Assembly: GCA_031216445.1 (NCBI GenBank)
Contig: CM062219.1
Location: 15,909,001 to 15,973,000, forward strand
Source: Lateolabrax maculatus
Lineage: Eukaryota > Chordata > Actinopteri > Acropomatiformes > Lateolabracidae
Direction of reading: 5' to 3'
Length of the DNA stretch: 64,000 nucleotides
The notes beneath the pieces are model-generated. The model ran no database searches, was not told the DNA's origin, and saw only the letters and a program-made list of their open reading frames with translations. Shown here one piece after another: positions 11,801-25,256 of the stretch. How positions within the stretch are numbered: position 1 is the stretch's first letter; each line of letters begins with the position of its first letter. The position numbers were made by a program, and so were the translations under genes.

Positions 11801-14800
11801 GTTCTTTAACGGGAACAGTTTCCTGGGATGCACTTTCTGCGCTCGTTTCCTTTCGCACAGTGACACATTCTGTATTTGGTTCTATAGATGCAATATCAGT
11901 GCCTTTAATTGTGCCATCCTGTGTATTATCAGTAGTATTAGTGGATGGGCTAACATGCAATTCACGTGACATTTCACTGGTAGTTGCTGCCACTGGGACA
12001 TGGCTACTGGAAATAGATGACATTTGGGAAGAACCTTGTTGTAAATAAGTAGTCGGTGGCTCTTTAGCACCAGTAATCTTTTCAGGTTCTTTGGGCATTG
12101 GGGTCCCTGAGGAAGTAGACAAATTTGCACTTCCACCAGCACCTGGTGTTTGAGGAGTGCTGGATCCACTAAACATGGAGAACAAAGCTTTTCTTGGACT
12201 TTCACTAGAGGTAGACAAGCCACCCAATATTCCTCCAAGAACAGAGGTAGCTGGCTGCCCTTGTGCTTGAGGTTGTGCTTGTGTCTGAGGTTCCCCTTGT
12301 AGTTTAGTTTGTGATTGAGCTACTCTTTGTTGAGATGACGATGTTGGTGGCTGAGGTTGTGGAGGACTGGGATCACTAAACATGGACAACAGTCCTTTCA
12401 TTGGGCTTTCGGATGAACTCGATGACCCAGGCAGAATTCCACCTAGAAGGGATCCTGTTTGAGTTTGAGGCTGTTGGGTGCTGGGGCCACCAAACATTGA
12501 AAGGAATCCTGTATTTGGGGGTTCTTTTGGAGGAACAGTTCCTTGTTGTGGTACCTCAGAAGAAGGCTTGGTTTGAGGAGGAGGCTGAGGAGGACTTGAT
12601 CCTCCAAACATTGATAATAAACTTTTACCGAGGGATTCCTGTTGAGGAGGTTGTGGAGCAGCATTTGGTGGACATGCTTGAGGCAAGGGCCCAGTTTTAG
12701 GTGCAGCCTGTGGGGGACTTGGCCCACTAAACATTGATAATATACTTTTACCAAGTGATTCTTCTTGCGGAGCTGTAGCTGATGCAGGTGTTTGAGGTGT
12801 GGGTCCAGATTGTGCAGCTGCTGTTGATCCTGCCAGCATTTCTCCAATTGAAAATCCAAACAGTCCACCAGATGGTTTAGCTCCTGCTTCGCTTTTTTTC
12901 TCTTCTGTAGGTGGCATGGTTTCTGATCGGCTAGTGGCAGGGCCTGTGGAAGAACTGGAAGAAAATGCTTGGGATATACTTTTGTTTGGGGGTTGGGTCT
13001 GCACATGCCGAGAGGTATCACTGTGATCCATTGTTTGTTGTCTCTGTATACTCTTAGTTCTAGATGCTGATGTCAATGAACCTTCTGTAACACTAGGTTT
13101 CATATGCTGTTTCTGTGGTGGAGAGGGCTCTGTGCTAAATAAGCTACTAATTGATCCAAAAATATTTGAAACTCCTGTAGCCTCTTTATTTGTAGGAGCA
13201 CTGCCTGGTAAGGAAGCAGTGCTGCCAGTTTTGTCCTGCTGATTGGGAGGTGTCTGAGAACATTTCTGGGAATCTGGCTTTGGCTCTTCTATTCCTACTG
13301 CAGATTTCAGAAAGTTCATTAAGCCTGCCTGTGGTTGTTCAGATGATTTCTCCACTGGTATATCTACTGGCTTATCAGCTATATGTTGTCCAGGTGGTCC
13401 AGGTTTAATAAGAGATTCTTTTGATCCTGATGGCACTGTGACATTTGGCTGTGGTGGGGGGGTTGGTTGTTGTACCATGGTAGTCTGACGTGAAAGTCTT
13501 GGTTTCTGTGAAGTTGTATGTGACTGTATTGAAGGGTGAGTCACTTGATCAGTTTTTGGTACTGTGGGCAAAATTCTTTTCTGCATGGTAGCTGGCTTCT
13601 GCAATTGTTGTTTAACACTTTCTGGCTGAATGACAACAGCAGTAGATTCTTCTTTGATGATTTTTGACTTTAGACTTTGGAAACCTGATGAAAGAATGTT
13701 CTTTGAATTTTTGTCAGGAGCTTCATCAGCGGAGGATATGTTGGGTTTGTTTAATTCCACCTGTGATGCTTTGCCCACAAAAGAAGATATGAGGGAAGAG
13801 ATCTTTTTGACTTGACGATTAGGTTGTTCTTCTCCTGGAGATACTCTTTTCCTCCATTCTTCCTCCAATACATCATCTACATGTTTAACTGTAACCCCAG
13901 TAGATGAACGCCGGCGTTGGCTAGGTTGGTAACAGTTGTAAAATAGCTGGTGACTGGAATCTGCAGTAGGAGTAGAGTTCAGGGAAACAGCAACCTTTTG
14001 AGCAAGAAATGTTTTAATTTCCTGGTTGTTCCAATAAGGGCCAATATGGTCTTTATTACGACAGGAAAGGTCAATTACATCTTTGCATTGGTCTTCATAG
14101 ACGTAAGCGGCCTGTCTTGGATCCATCCTGACTTTGTTTAATCTGTAAGATGTGAAATCTACACTTTCTTGCCCTTGTGACAAAAATGAATTCTCAAACA
14201 TTTGAGAGAACTGCTCAAGATTTAAATTCATAATCTGATTTCCTTTTCTATAGGCAGCAGACAAATCTAGGGGTCCATTAAGAAGTTGAGAATCACTGTG
14301 ATCTTGACCAGGAAGCCAAAGAAGCTCATCCTCATTATAAAGTGGAATCTTAAAGCCACAGACACAAACCACTTCATTGTGCAGCCAAGCATTGGGAAAA
14401 TTATCTAATTTCTGTGCATTTCCCCAAGGTTCACCTTCCGGCGAACACGCATACACATATTCACCTGCTGCATCGGTAAGCAAGGCATAAATGTACTCAT
14501 GATCTGTGTAAACAAAGTAGCCACAGTCACCGTCTTCTGCTGGCCACCACATTCCTTGCTCCAAAAGTGCAAGCCACTGCTGATACCACTCTGTGTCTTC
14601 GAGGTACAGGGAGTCTTCCGTCTCAGTTTTGGTACTTGGAGGACAGTTTGAATCTACTGGTCTATTCAAATTAAACCGACTCTGATGAATCATGCCATCA
14701 TTATGAACATTTTGTAAGACTGCATTACCCATTCCATATTGCCAGTTGGCTGAGTAAGATAAGCTTGGCGCAGTCTCCTCATAATAGCCTTCATGATATG

Positions 14801-17800
14801 AAACTCCATTCAAGCTGTAAGTGCTACCATCATTAAACGAGTGCCATTTCCCAAACTTTGCATTACTCTGTTTAGTAGTTAAGTTCAACACACCCTCCTC
14901 ATTAGGAGCATATTCATTGTTTCCTAAGTCTTCATAACTGTTCCATAATTTCCTCTTGGGATATGGATCATCATTTCTATGTCCCTCCAACTGATATGGT
15001 CCAATTTGCTCTTGGTGACAAACAACACCTTGCCATGGTGTAGACGAGTTAAATGGCAGATTTGTATTTGATGCCTGTAATGACGCATCTTCACAGCTCT
15101 GTCTAGACACTTCATCCTCTCTACAGAATTGATAATTGAGTGACTCATTCTGAAACTGCTGCCATAGAGCACTTTCACGGATCCACTGGTTTTCATCATA
15201 AGAGGGACTTCCATATGGGGTCAACTGACCTTGGTAAAGATTTTGCCCTGTAGCCCCGTACAAAGAAGAATTGCTTCCGCCAATATATGGCTGCATGGTC
15301 ATTACTGAAGAAGTTGTATGGCTTTGTAAAAGGGAATGAATATTTCCTGTACTATAAGCCATCGGGTGAACTGACTGAAGTGAGCCAGAATTATCTAACT
15401 GAGATAAATTACCTGTGCTAATTGAGGAGTAAATTGCCTGACTCTGAAGAGATCTTGCAAAAGTAGCTGATGTTCTTAAGTCTAAACTCTCAGTATCAAC
15501 TGAAGCAGGTGCACTGATTAAAGTGTGTCTGCTTTTTCTTGGATTGAGAGAATCTGAAAAATCTATTTGATAGTTTCCCCTTCCAAAGTCTGAAGAAGCA
15601 CTTTTCAATATATCTGAATGTAACTCTGTGAACATAGTTGAGGGTGCCTGTTGCTCTGTATTTTGACCTGAAGTTTCTACTTGTTTAGGAGTAGAAGGGT
15701 CCTCAGTTACATTTTTGCTAAACAGTCCAGATAAAAACCCTTGCTGGGCAGTTCGTGGAATCCTCTCTTTCCCTGCATGTTCTTTTGGGGATTCTTTTGA
15801 GGATTGTTGTGTTACATTAGTGCATAACTGTGTTTGCAATGGGGTCTTCATTGTGACTGTACAATTATTGGCTTTCTGATGCATTTGTCCTGTTGATGTC
15901 TGGCAGGTTGTGTCAGTGTTTTCAGATGAGTTTGTTAACTTGTTAAACAACCCGGAGAGCACTCCAGATTTACTTTCTGTCTCCAGCTGCGTTTCAGCAG
16001 TCTGGCTGCTAGGCACTTTGATTTGTTGCTGTGTCTCATGGATGATTTTGGGCAGCTGTTGTTGACTCATATTTTCTGAGGAGGATTTGAATAGTCCAGA
16101 AAGTAGACCTTGAGTTGTTGAGCTATTTTGTGGTTGATTTTGGTTAGAAATGGGAATATTCATTCCCCTTGTTTGCTCATGGCTGGATTTACTTGGAGTA
16201 ATAGCATGCTGTTGGGTTGATGGGTGCTGTTGTGCATTAATGTTGTCTGCTGATGCAAATTTAAAAAGACCAGATAAAAGACCTCCCTTTTGGGATGGTG
16301 GTTGCTGGAGTGGAACCGTCTGTTGTCGAATAAAGCCTGGTTTATTTGTATCCTGTTGGACAACTTGCTGACTTGATGCTCTATTACTGTGATGAGGCCC
16401 TTGGTTTAGACCTTGAGCGTTCTGTTGGTTGAAATTCTGCTGATTACATTGAACACTGCTTTGCTGGTGCTGAACTGTTTGACTGCTTGAAATATTTTCA
16501 GGGGATGCAAATTTAAGCAAGCCAGACAATAGCCCCTTTTGCTGAGGTTGCGTTTGCAAAGTTTCATTTGAAGGCTGCTGCTGACCAGAGTAATTGCCAG
16601 GTATGTTCCTCTGCTTTTCAGCTTCAGAAGGCTGTACATTGTGTGCTATATTTTCTGTTGATGAAAACTTTAACAGCCCTGAGACAATGCCTCCCATTGG
16701 TGGAGCTGAAGAATGTTGTTGTGGGGGTGGTTGATGAGGAAATTGTGGGGGATTACTATTCCTCGGTGGTTGATTGTTATGGGAACCCTGCTTTGACAAA
16801 CTACCAGATAGGTCAGTGGTAGAGCCAAATTTGAGAAGTCCAGATATCAGTCCTCCTTGTTTTGGTTGATTAGAGCCCATATGAGAGATGTCCTCGGTCG
16901 AGCTCCCTTTAAAAAGACCTGTCAAGAAACTTTGTGATTCAGGCTGATTGGGAGCTTGATGCTGCATTCCATGAAGGGCTGTTGTTGGTTTCTGATTTAA
17001 TGTATGTTGTTCATGTGAGCCAGGTGGCACTTTACTGTTCTGAGCTTGCTGATTACTGGTGAAATCCTGGTTTGAACCAGAGGGAGCAGAGGGAGGGTTA
17101 AATATGCTAGAAAACCATCCTTTTTCAGTGTTTTCCTGGGGCACAGCAGAATTCTGGGTAATGGGGGTGGAGGTTGTTGATGTGGAAACATGACATGATT
17201 GCACAGGATTCTGTGTGTTCACAGAGGCACCAACATCTTCACTGGATGCAAACTTTAAAAAACCAGAGAGCATGCCTCCCTCTGCTTTGGGTTGTTGCTG
17301 AGTGGAGACATTTTCAGAGGAGAGGAAAGGCAGTTTAAGCTTACTAGTCAATGACGGGTCCTCCACTGGTTTCTCTAATCTGGGATTCTCTGTGGATCTA
17401 AACACTGGATAAACTGCCACAGGTGGAGGCCCCTGAGGTGGAACGGGAAAAGCAGGCGTGATCAATGAACTTAATGACTTCTTCAAAGGGCTAAACAATC
17501 CAGTGTTTGATTGTGTTTGGCCAGTCGGCCTTCCTGGCCCTGGAACAGGCACATTTTGTTTGTTACTCATTGGACTTTGTCTGCCATATGTATTTTCATC
17601 TTTTCCCAAATGTTGCTCTTGTGATGAACTTCTTAATTGTTCTGATTTCCTATCCCCAACTGCTGTCATCAACTGTTTATTCTGAAGAACGCATTTCTCA
17701 TCCCATTGTGTATGGCCTTGAGAATATGCGGACACTGGTGCCTGTTTGTATTCAGCATCAGAGTTCCCATTATCTCCTGCTGAAAAAAGCTTTAAAGGAT

Positions 17801-20067
17801 TCAATTTCCCGAAGACTGAGATTCCTGGAGCACCCTGAGGTTTGGTTACCAACTCAGGTAAATATTCTTTTGTACTTGTTTGAGACTGACTCCTTGTTTC
17901 TTGATTATTACCCTGTGTCTTGGCATCAAGTGGTGGCTGAGAAGGTAAAGAACCAAATAATTTTTCAGCTGAACTTTCTACTGGAGATACAACAGCTACA
18001 GGAGCTGAGCTATTTGATTTAGGAATAAAGGACAACAGTCTTGTTAGTCCAGATTGTGAGGGTTGTGCAGATGAGGGTTGTGCAGATGGTGCTTGTGGAG
18101 ATGGGACAGGCTGCTTGGGGCCTCCTCCAACTTTGTCAGTGAGAGAACTAAATAATGAGCTCATGGCATTTTTTACTCCTGAAACGCTCTGGTCAGTAGG
18201 AGTGTGTAATTGACTTTCTCCTCTAGGATCCTTTGATGAAATATTTTGGTCCTCTCCAAAAGAATCGGTTCTATTACTACCCTGAGATGATAGAGAACCG
18301 TACTTGCTAATTTCCTCCTCTTTTTCAGCAAGGTATTCAGAAACTGTTTCAACCAGACACTGGAGCTCATCCATTGGGTCTACATATTCATCACTTGGTT
18401 CCTCTACAGGAGAAAGCATTGCCTCTGGAGCCCATCCTCCAATTTTAGCTTTTCCACACTTCTTCTCTCGAAGACCCTGAGAATTTTCTATGTGGCCCTC
18501 ATAGGAGAAAGAATACCTGTCTCTGTAGTGCCTTGCATTCTCTGGGTTAAAGTCTTCTGTTATAAAGGCAATGTCATCAATATCCTCCTCTGCTCCTATT
18601 GAGTACTGCAGATCCCCAGAGCTCTCTAAATCAAAATCAAACCGTGCCCTCATTCTAGCATCTTGCTCTTTTTTGTAAGCCACATAATTCTCTAAAGTGT
18701 TGTCCAACTCATTTTTAGCCCACATCCTTGTCTTGTAGAGAAGCCCATTCTTGTATGGCCTTAGGCACGATGTCATGCGCTCCTCCTCTTCCTGCATCTG
18801 TGCTACCTGTCTCATAAACAGTTCCCCTCTTTTCTCATGGAGCAGTGCAAGGTCAGAGGGGAATGCCTTTTCTCTCAATTTGTCTGCCTCTGTACTGAGC
18901 AACCCTCCTGGGTCCCTTATCTTTTTCTTTCGCCGCCGATCAATAGTGTCATAGCCCTCAGGGTAGGTGGCAGGCAGAAAACCACTGTGTTGAGTATTTT
19001 GACGGATAGAAGTGTGTGATGGCTCAGGGTAGGGTCTTCCCATTCGAAGGATAACGTTGTCTTCCTCATCATCTAAGAAGTCACTCAGCTGAGGCTTCCC
19101 TTGCCCTTTGTATTTGTTTTCCCAATCATCGACCCCCATGCCAGAATCTACAGGTATAATTCTGACCCTTCCTTTCTGGTTTAATGATCTAATTTAGGTT
19201 AAGAATAGATTTAACAAGGGGATGGGAAAAGGATACAGGGACAGAAAAGAAGAAGCAAACAAACAAGAAGAAAAAATGCAAACACAAGTTAAGCAATACG
19301 ATAAATGGAGAGATTAAGACGCAAACACTTTCATGCGAATGTGAAGACACAATTATGCTCGTCAGCAATCAATGTTCTAATATTACAATCTTAACAGAAA
19401 TAAATACATACAGGAGTTTTTGATGACCGTGTTAGATTTGAGGGCAGATTTATTACAGTGTAATGCAAAAGCTAAGATACACTAAAAACTGGAAAAATAC
19501 CTTGTTTCACATTTTTGTGTGCACAAGTAATAAAACTGTATGTGTATACATGTGTCCCCATATGTTTGCATGTGCCCCTGTGAATTTAGATCTTTGTAAA
19601 TCCCTACAGCAACAATCATGGTTATCAGCACTTCAACACTCAGTGTTCATGCGAAATGCATGCTAAATCACCACCATATGGCGTACATTGAATTAAGTTT
19701 TTAATCACCAAAGAAATGCGTGGGTATGTCACTGACCCACTCCCTCCATGCCTGACAGAGGGATTTTCTCGGTGATATGGCTAAACCAAGTTCAGAGCCT
19801 TTCAAACTACCAGGAACTTTAACCAACAAAACATACCCTCAACACAAAAAGGAAACACGAACAATGAGCTTCCCCTGGCTGTATTCCCCCCTTTTTTTTC
19901 TGATGTAGAATTATCCGGATCAACTCTCTATCAGTCCACACAGGCAGATTTGCAGCAGTCTCACTGGTACACATGTATTCCATGACAATCCACTCTCGAA
20001 CAAAAGATTCCATGCACCAAGATCAATAGTCTTATGCACCAATATTGGCCTCAAAACCGCCATGTGG

Positions 20068-20113
<46 letters not shown>

Positions 20114-20115
20114 TA

Positions 20116-20146
<31 letters not shown>

Positions 20147-23100
20147 ATACCAGCAATAACAACAAAGTATTATTGTTTTTATAGCAGTAGTATTATGGAT
20201 ATTGTCTTTACCTCTAATATTCCTATAATTTCAATGTAAATATGTTATTTTAGTAGCAGTTAACCACACATACTTTTGGCCATGTAAAATCAATTTTGAC
20301 TTCAATCAAAATAAACAAATATTCTGAATGAATGATATTCCTTCTGATGTGCTAGTCAGTGGACAACCACAATAATATGAATTAAAAAGCAAGAGAGAGT
20401 TGAGTTTACACTCTAGCACTTAGGCTGAGGATCCAGGGACAAAATCCGTTCTGCCTCTAGAGTACAGATCCCATCCCTAGTCTACTGAAGCAGCTGAATG
20501 AACCATCTACTATGGCACAAAGGAAAATCCGCCCACAGACAAAACATAAAAGTACAAAGCTCCAGCGTTGTTGGATTTTTGGTCAGGCAAACTATACAAA
20601 AGAAAAAAATTAAGAAGCATGATAATTAAAATGACTACTTCTGCCACTGTAAATCTGAAAGTGGATGTCCCTGACTATATACTTCATATAGAGAGAAATA
20701 AAAAGGAGACTGGATGAGTGAGGGAATGTACGATTGAGTTTGAGGAAGCAAGGGCGTCTGTACAGTCCAGAAGAAATGAAACTTATTTTTACTAGCAAAT
20801 TGGTGAGATAATGAAATAACATACACAGAGTTACCATTGTATTACTGAGGGCATACCTGGTCATTCTAATGCAATCAGTGCACCAGGCCCTGCAATATAT
20901 ATTGCCTTTGTTGAGCTTATAATGATCAGTTTTAGCTGATCCTGTGTCAGAATTTTATTCAACTCATTTTTGAGACCATATTTAGGGATTGTACTGTATT
21001 AGATAACATTGTATAGAGAAGCATCTCTAACCTTTTGTCCTACTCATGTATGTAAATCAGGCCAGGCACAGCAGTGGACAGATATGCAGCGTATTTTGCT
21101 GCATTTCAATTGATTCTACAGTCGTACAGAGTAAAGTAATAGCTCAAAACTGACAGATCGATTTCAATTTCACTGCCTCAACATGTGTGACTGTGTGAGA
21201 AAGTGAGAGTTTAATTTACAGTGACTGAGTGAGAGACTCAAGTGAAGGCATGTATGGGTAAATCTGTGGATACTCTGTCTACCTGTTTACTCTCTGGTCC
21301 CTGTAGTCCAGGTCAAAACTGTGGACAGAGTCTGTGCAGGAGTCTGGGTGGTGCTGCTGCCGAGGTCCAATAGGATACTGGTGCATGGAGGAGTTTGGCT
21401 GAGCCGTTGTGTGGTAACGCGGAGGCAGGCTGTTACTCGTCTCACTGCGGTAGTCACTATCCCGGTCATCTACAGCACTGTCCTGGTCATCCAGAGCTGC
21501 AACAGGCAACCAGATGAATAAATGAATGTATCCTGAAATATTATTAAGTGGGTTTTGTGTTAAAGCAAGGATTTTTTTTTAATCTTTGCTTATAATTAAC
21601 CCATGTCAATGAACCCTAGTTAAATTTTTTCCTATCTGGACAAAACTTTTAAGGAATATACAAACTGGGGTCAGTGGATGCCAGGTAAATAGGGAGGTTG
21701 AGAGGGCAAAGGTCATGCACTTTTAAAAGACTGTAGACCCTTATACATGCAAGTTTTCCTGCTGTACGAAAGACACTGAGCTCCTCTTAATATGTGTTAT
21801 CCTGTACATACTGCTGTTGTATTATCAATGCATAAAGAGATGCAGAATTCCCAGATATAGCTGCAATTGTATATAATTTATCACTTTTGTAATGGGACAA
21901 ACAATGTATGAATAATTAATGCTGTTGTTGCCACAGTTATACTTATACACCTCCATAAACCTCTTTTGAAAGTGACCTTGCCAACCCCAGTAATGACCCT
22001 TAGAAAACTTATATGAAAAGCTAACCATGAGTTTGGTTTCTGCTGGAGGGGACAGCTGAGCTAGGGTTTATCTTTTCAAAGCGATAAAGTGAAAGGGTGA
22101 AGGATAAACTGATTCTGTTGATATCTCTTCGAGTAAAGTGGGAGGACAATGACAGGTCAAGGTGATATACAGCATAGATGTAATTTAGCATAGACTGCCA
22201 CCTATCAGTTTAGTGATGCAACTGCAATTTACACCCTTTAAGATTTGATACAGGTTCCTGTTGTTTAGCAGACTATTTCTATAGGTATTACTAATCATAT
22301 GCAAATATGTTTTTTGATCCCAATATTATGACTGAATTCAAACATAGTCAATCTAAAAAGGTGTTAGCACAAGGGAGAGAGAAGAAAACGAGTTGTCCTG
22401 ACTTTTTTTGTAGGATGTATGCTGAAACCAATAATTTATGTATAAAGTATACATGGGTTATGAAAACTATGTAGCAACAGCACAGAGCATAGAAAATAGG
22501 ATACCAGCAAGAGCAGCAAAGGAAGTAAAAAGGAAAAGGGGGATTAAGGAAAACGTTGAGGAAAATCAAGTGTTAGAGTGATATAATGAGAATAAAATGC
22601 ATGGAAACCTTGTCGATTACATGTTATTGGGGAATATGGGGCATTAGGACATGCAGAGGGCACTGAGGATTGGCCAGGGGGAGAATTTCATCAAAGTGTG
22701 TTTTACATACTCAGTGGGTCAGCCCATCCGAAATAGTTGCCTGGTGAAAGTGCAGACGTTACACGTGAGAGGTACAGTCAGAGGAGGTAGGGGTTGTGAA
22801 AGCAAAAAAGTGTCCCTGTGTTGTAATTGTGGGAGGATGAGGCAACCCCGACAGTGGTTCTCAGAGTGGAAAACTCAGACATATTTAACATGCATATGGA
22901 CAGACTGAATTTGAAAAGCATAGTCTTCAATTTCAACTCTGGTTAAGAGGATTCAACTGTTGCTACATAACGCAGTACAACAGGGTCAAGGAAGTGAAAG
23001 GAAATATTATCAAAGCCTGAGAGCTAGAAAGGTGGAGAACTGGCTCCATCTAGAGGCAGAGAGCAGTGTGGGCAGGCACACTCACAGCACTGGGAAGCTG

Positions 23101-25196
23101 CAAATGGCAGTGGGCGACTCTGAACGTCATCCTGAAGAGGGTACTACAGAAGAGAGGGAGAAAAACAGCAGGCATCAAGTATGTTTTTCATGTCGTCATA
23201 TTGTTATTATTACCAGGGTTATTTACTAGTACCACTCCACATCACAATAAACAAAAAGAAACTATATATAGCAGTTACGTGTCATTTACACAAGGAGTTG
23301 TAAACAGGAACTTACAAGCATGTTTTTTTTTTGTACAAAACAAAAGATAACAAAAACCTTTGGGTTAATCTTCTCTCCTAACTATGAAACAGTAACATCA
23401 AAACTACCAGGACATACAGTATGTTTATCATTACAACAAACTGATGCAGTATTATTCCTTGATACAAATAAAAGTAGTAAAATCTTGTTAAATTGCACTT
23501 TACCTCATCATGGATTCTCATGGTATTGATGCGTTCTAGCTTGCCTGTCCAGTACTGCGCCTCATCATCTGGGATGTCTGGTACCAAAATATGCACACAA
23601 CATACAAATATACGTGTTTGAAGTTAACATCCTGCTCTTTCTGACTTTAAGCATCATATTCCAGGATGCAGTCATAATAGATTTATGCCTGTTTAATTTC
23701 TTATGAGCCTCTTAGGAATGAGAAAATGAAAATAGTTAGTTAGCCATGGCCACAAACTGTTATGGGACCAGAAATGTGAGGAACATCTTTCATCACAGCA
23801 ACAGAGATCCAATGCAGGAGGTGCTACAGATGAGTCATGACAGTAACATACCAAACAAATGTCAAGGAGGTATTACGAGTTACTGTTTCCGACATTTAAT
23901 AAAAAATACTAACTCAAAAATGCTTTTATTTAAAAACAAAAACAAAAAGTTTAAAAAGGTCAAAGGCACATTTAACTAAAGCTACATATAAGTGATAGTA
24001 TGGTATAGCTGACACTAAGCAAGTCTACATTTGGCTCACAATAGATGTAACCATAAGCTGGATGGGACTGTTTTTTCCTAATTTTTCCCCCCAATTAACC
24101 CAACCTATCCTGCCATATATATTGCCTGAGACTAGATTACTGTTATATTCTTGGATTTAAACTGGAGTCTCCATACTAAAGCCAATAGATTCACTCTATA
24201 AACTAAAAACATTATCATCACTGTTGTATCATTCAGAGATATAATTTATTCAGTATGGAAAGTTTCAAAACTAACAACCGAACAATCTGGTGTTTCTGTG
24301 AGAGCAGGAAGAGGAAATAAGGAACCACAGAATATACATATATATATAAATAAACTTATTTGTAGTGTTTTATACTTGTCTGACTGTATTGTTAGTTTAC
24401 GATTGCTAGAACAAAAGTAATAACTTTCCTCCAGTTTCTTATAGGTTTTATGTTCATTGTAACTTTATTATGTAGAAGATGCATTTTTAGTTGCGTCAGG
24501 ACTACAGGTGCTAACCCCGGTACATTTACGCTGATGTGTTAACAGCAATGTTGACTAATATGCACTGTCCCATGTTAATAAATAAATAAATAATTAGTAT
24601 TAAATCGGGTACTCGCATCATTCCCACTTTTCAGGGGGATTTGCACTGCTCTGTGGACAGATGCACATTAAAAGGCCACACACACAAAGGCCAAGGCTTC
24701 AAAGACACACCAACCCACAGCTTTAATGACTGGCTCTGGGGGCACAGAGACTCATGATGGCCTCCTGCAACCTTGAAAGGTCTCCTCTTAAAACATTGAA
24801 AGAGGCTCTCTCCCACTCAGTGGATAGACACCCTGCTTTAACTTTGATGCCTTTTGATCACAAAGCTTGAGCCCTACAGTATATGCAGTACTGGCAGCAG
24901 AGATACTGCAGCAGAACTGCAGGAGGAGAGAGAGGCAGTATTGGACTTCTATCAATCAGGTGGACAGAAACACAACTCCAAATGAATGCCAATGTTGCTG
25001 GATGTGTAAATAGGCAATTGTTTGCCTATTTACACATCCAGCATAAGACGATAATATGTCAGGGTTATGTGTCTGTCAGCTTGTTGTAGACTTTTTCTGC
25101 CGTTAAATACACACATGCAAATGCTGCTGTGGATGATTCCAGAAAACAGTAAGTAAGTGGCTAATGGACCTAAACTCTCTCACAGTCAAACTCTTT

Positions 25197-25256
<60 letters not shown>

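Noticed and set aside
9021..19139. Dozens of open frames of 60-190 codons on both strands inside the giant exon
   Set aside because: They are shadows of the long minus-strand frame. Their lengths follow from its low-complexity Gln/Ser/Gly/Pro coding and none has independent start context or homology.
19139..19151. Acceptor TATACCTGTAG at 19149 as the start of the giant exon
   Set aside because: It would put the frame out of phase with the upstream exon and hit an early TGA. The acceptor at 19189 keeps phase and has a better branch-like motif.
20045..20239. Plus-strand frame with poly-Asn and poly-Ile
   Set aside because: It is a translation of the TAA/TTA microsatellite.
22348..22570. Strong-looking splice acceptor ending ACCTTTTTAG as an extra unc13b exon
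   Set aside because: In the needed phase it hits a stop after four codons. The true microexon is at 23086-23143.
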